Notes under the pieces: model-generated | What the model saw: the letters and a program-made list of their open reading frames with translations, nothing else | The model's database searches: none | What the model was told of the DNA's origin: nothing | Shown here: positions 62,043 through 64,000 of the stretch, one piece after another | Numbering within the stretch: the stretch's first letter is position 1 | Layout: each line of letters begins with the position of its first letter | Assembly (NCBI GenBank): GCA_030066795.1 | Contig: JASJAW010000012.1 | Span: 1 to 64,000 of the forward strand | Length of the DNA stretch: 64,000 nt | From: Dinoroseobacter sp. | GTDB lineage: Bacteria > Pseudomonadota > Alphaproteobacteria > Rhodobacterales > Rhodobacteraceae | Direction: 5' to 3' | Made by a program: the position numbers and the translations under genes

Positions 62043-63857
62043 ATGACAACCGAATTGGAAGGGCAGGAAGTCGCGGACGAACAAATGGGTGAAAATCTCG
62101 AAAAACTCAATGCGAATGTTGCGAAAATGGAAGAGCTTTCGCAACGATTGGTAAATGCGCTTTCCCAACGTGAGTCGCACGATCAAGGGCTGCAGGGGCC
62201 TGGATCCGACGTCTATATGAAGGCGATGGCCGCATATATGACCGAACTGATGTCCAATCCGGCGAAATTGGTCGAACATCAGGTTTCCTACTGGGGCAAA
62301 ACGCTCAAGCACGTTGTAGAGGCACAGCACATGCTCGCAAAGGGCCAGCTTGCAGCGCCCCATGACGACCACTCGGGAGACCGCCGCTTTAAAAACCCCC
62401 TTTGGGACACACACCCCTATTTCAACTTTTTGAAGCAGCAGTATCTGATCTCGGCGGAATCGATCGAGAAGGCGATTGGCGATATCGACGGGCTGGCGGA
62501 AATGGATAAGCGCCGTGTGGAATTCTTCTCCAGGCAGATCGTCGACCTGTTCTCACCTGCAAACTTTTTGACCACCAATCCGGACGCGCTTCAGCGTGCA
62601 GTCGAAACAAATGGTGAAAGTCTCGTCCAGGGTTTGGAGAACCTTGTGCGCGACATCGAGGCAAATCAGGGCGAGCATTTGGTAACCCTGTCCGACCCCG
62701 AAGCCTTTACCGTCGGAGAAGATCTCGCCACGACTGAAGGCTCGGTTGTGTTTCGCAACCGTATGTTTGAGCTGATCCAGTATGCGCCCCAGACCGAAAA
62801 AGTACAAAAGACCCCGCTTATCCTGTTTCCGCCTTGGATCAATAAGTTCTACATTCTCGACCTGAAGCCCAAGAATTCCTTGATCAAGTGGATTGTTGAG
62901 CAGGGATTCACCCTTTTTGTAGTCAGTTGGGTCAACCCCGACGCTAACTATGCGGATGTCAGCCTCGATACCTACATCGAGGAAGGTTACCTCACCGCGG
63001 TCAACGAAGTAAAAAAGATCACGGGCGAGGACCAGGTGAACGCGGTAGGTTACTGCATCGCTGGAACAACACTTTCCGCCACTCTGGCGCTCATGAACAA
63101 GCGCGGTGACAAATCAATCAAGTCTGCCACCTTCTTTACAACCCTCACCGATTTTGACGACCCCGGCGAGATGAGCGTGTTTCTAGACGACGATTTTGTC
63201 GATGGAATCGAGCGCGAGGTTGTGGAGAAGGGTTTTCTCCACTCCTTTTTTATGTCGCGAACATTCTCATTCTTACGTGCAAATGATCTGGTCTACGGGC
63301 CCGCAATCCGGTCCTACATGATGGGTGACAAGCCCCCGGCGTTTGACTTGCTGCATTGGAACGGGGACAGCACGAACCTTCCTGGGAAGATGGTTGTTCA
63401 GTATCTTCGTGAGCTATGTCAGGAAAACAAACTCGCCAAAGGAGAACTGCAACTCTGCGGTGAAAAGCTTTCACTAAAAGACGTCAAGGTTCCTGTTTAC
63501 GCAATCGCCTGCGAAACCGATCATATCGCGGCCTGGAAGGGCAGCTTCGAAGGTGTCAAACAATTCGGAAGCCGGGACAAGACCTTCATTGTCTCTGAAT
63601 CAGGTCACATAGCGGGCATCGTGAATCCGCCTTCAAAGAAGAAGTACGGTCACTATACAAACACTGATAAGATGGAAAACGCGGACCACTGGATGAAGAC
63701 AGCGACTTTCAATGAAGGATCGTGGTGGCCGCGTTGGTCCAAGTGGCTTGAACGACGCTCTGGCGCCAAGATTGACGCCCGGCAACCGGGAGATGCGAGT
63801 CACCCAATTCTGGAGAAGGCCCCGGGAACCTACGTTGTGTCTCGCCCAAACGTCTGA
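62043..63857 (+). CDS. phaC: Poly(3-hydroxyalkanoate) synthase, class I
   Basis: A 604-residue synthase from ATG 62043. The lipase-like box VGYCIAGTTL holds the catalytic Cys (about 338), with Asp about 493 (CETDHIAAW) and His about 522 (SESGHIAG). The N-terminal 100 residues are helical and variable, as usual for class I. It polymerises hydroxybutyryl-CoA at the granule surface. Confidence 0.95.
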   Translation: MTTELEGQEVADEQMGENLEKLNANVAKMEELSQRLVNALSQRESHDQGLQGPGSDVYMKAMAAYMTELMSNPAKLVEHQVSYWGKTLKHVVEAQHMLAKGQLAAPHDDHSGDRRFKNPLWDTHPYFNFLKQQYLISAESIEKAIGDIDGLAEMDKRRVEFFSRQIVDLFSPANFLTTNPDALQRAVETNGESLVQGLENLVRDIEANQGEHLVTLSDPEAFTVGEDLATTEGSVVFRNRMFELIQYAPQTEKVQKTPLILFPPWINKFYILDLKPKNSLIKWIVEQGFTLFVVSWVNPDANYADVSLDTYIEEGYLTAVNEVKKITGEDQVNAVGYCIAGTTLSATLALMNKRGDKSIKSATFFTTLTDFDDPGEMSVFLDDDFVDGIEREVVEKGFLHSFFMSRTFSFLRANDLVYGPAIRSYMMGDKPPAFDLLHWNGDSTNLPGKMVVQYLRELCQENKLAKGELQLCGEKLSLKDVKVPVYAIACETDHIAAWKGSFEGVKQFGSRDKTFIVSESGHIAGIVNPPSKKKYGHYTNTDKMENADHWMKTATFNEGSWWPRWSKWLERRSGAKIDARQPGDASHPILEKAPGTYVVSRPNV

Positions 63858-63879
63858 AAATAAAGAACTAAAAATTTCT

Positions 63880-63918
63880 CTGCGGCGCAGCATTTTTTCT
63901 TGCAATGCTGCGCCGCAG
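63880..63918. promoter_or_regulatory. Candidate PhaR operator in a perfect 15-bp inverted repeat
   Basis: CTGCGGCGCAGCATT (63880-63894) and its exact complement AATGCTGCGCCGCAG (63904-63918) are separated by nine bases. Each arm holds one CTGC-N3-GCAG, the TGC-rich type of site bound by the PHA regulator PhaR in Paracoccus. It also could act as a phaC terminator hairpin. The position between phaC and the phasin promoter fits repression of phaP. Confidence 0.6.
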
Positions 63919-63928
63919 CGCGTATATA
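63900..63928 (+). promoter_or_regulatory. phaP: Sigma-70-type promoter before the phasin gene
   Basis: TTGCAA (63900-63905), a 17-base spacer, and TATATA (63923-63928) give a good housekeeping promoter. The right arm of the inverted repeat lies within the spacer, so bound repressor would block RNA polymerase. Transcription would start about 50 bases before the ATG at 63984. Confidence 0.55.
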
Positions 63929-63983
63929 GTTTGCAGACGCAGAAAGCATCCGACGGTCGGATGAGGCGCGAGGAGATTAAAAG

Positions 63984-64000
63984 ATGGCTAAGGCTGAAGA
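63984..64000 (+). CDS. phaP: Probable phasin, partial (window end)
   Basis: Only the first five codons and two bases are in the window (ATG GCT AAG GCT GAA). GAGGAG precedes the ATG at good spacing. Assignment as phaP rests on the phaC-phaP order and the operator upstream. The protein itself cannot be seen. Confidence 0.5.

Overview
The window looks like chromosomal DNA of a marine-type Rhodobacteraceae (Roseobacter group, Alphaproteobacteria). The reasons are moderately high GC, the dnaG-rpoD pair, PHB metabolism genes, a soxDAG cluster, an alphaproteobacterial LexA box (GTTC-N7-GTTC) and a VPLPA-CTERM sorting signal. Genus was inferred from gene content only. No rRNA, tRNA or CRISPR array was seen.

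Layout. (1) 1-12450: a partial AraC-type regulator, then on the plus strand seven exported DUF1254/DUF1214 paralogues. A DUF3302 membrane protein and an HlyD-type adaptor (like E. coli YiaW/YiaV) lie between the first and second. Gene debris of the same family ends the cluster. (2) 12784-19026: a compact integrated element on the minus strand with a tyrosine integrase, an AlpA-like regulator, a toprim primase-like protein, a DUF3987 protein and small cargo genes. It has no capsid genes. (3) 19387-24031: a VPLPA-CTERM gene broken by one stop codon, small hypothetical genes, and a metal-ion ABC transporter operon preceded by a cobalamin riboswitch, which suggests cobalt rather than zinc as substrate. 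(4) 24232-33420: a sulfotransferase, a TRIC-type channel protein, and a ten-gene thiamine operon (thiD-O-S-G-E-F-Y-tenA-Z-X) under a TPP riboswitch, without thiC.

(5) 33524-41673: an RND efflux adaptor and pump, then heterotetrameric sarcosine oxidase delta, alpha and gamma genes without the beta gene. (6) 41723-49469: dnaG, rpoD, three tandem small secreted cysteine-containing paralogues, a YjbQ protein, nrdR and ribD. (7) 49466-54130: minus-strand kpsS, an OPX export lipoprotein and kpsC, for the poly-Kdo linker and export of a group-2-like capsule. (8) 54291-57688: ribE, a hypothetical, ribB with a degenerate GTP cyclohydrolase II half, ribH and nusB. With ribD and nrdR on the other side of the capsule genes, this looks like a riboflavin locus split by the capsule block.

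(9) 57844-64000: a small membrane protein, a hairpin-rich spacer, LexA-controlled mmcB, an alpha/beta hydrolase, a peptidase-M15-like protein, then divergent phaZ and phaC. The start of a probable phasin gene (phaP) follows, behind a promoter overlapped by two CTGC-N3-GCAG sites that look like a PhaR operator.

The most novel material is the seven-member DUF1254/DUF1214 cluster. Next are the B12-riboswitch-controlled metal transporter with its 64-residue leader membrane protein, and the inverted 9-bp iterons in the integrated element. Start codons were chosen by ribosome binding site and overlap with neighbours, so several are shorter than the longest open frame. Family assignments come from reading motifs, not from a database search.
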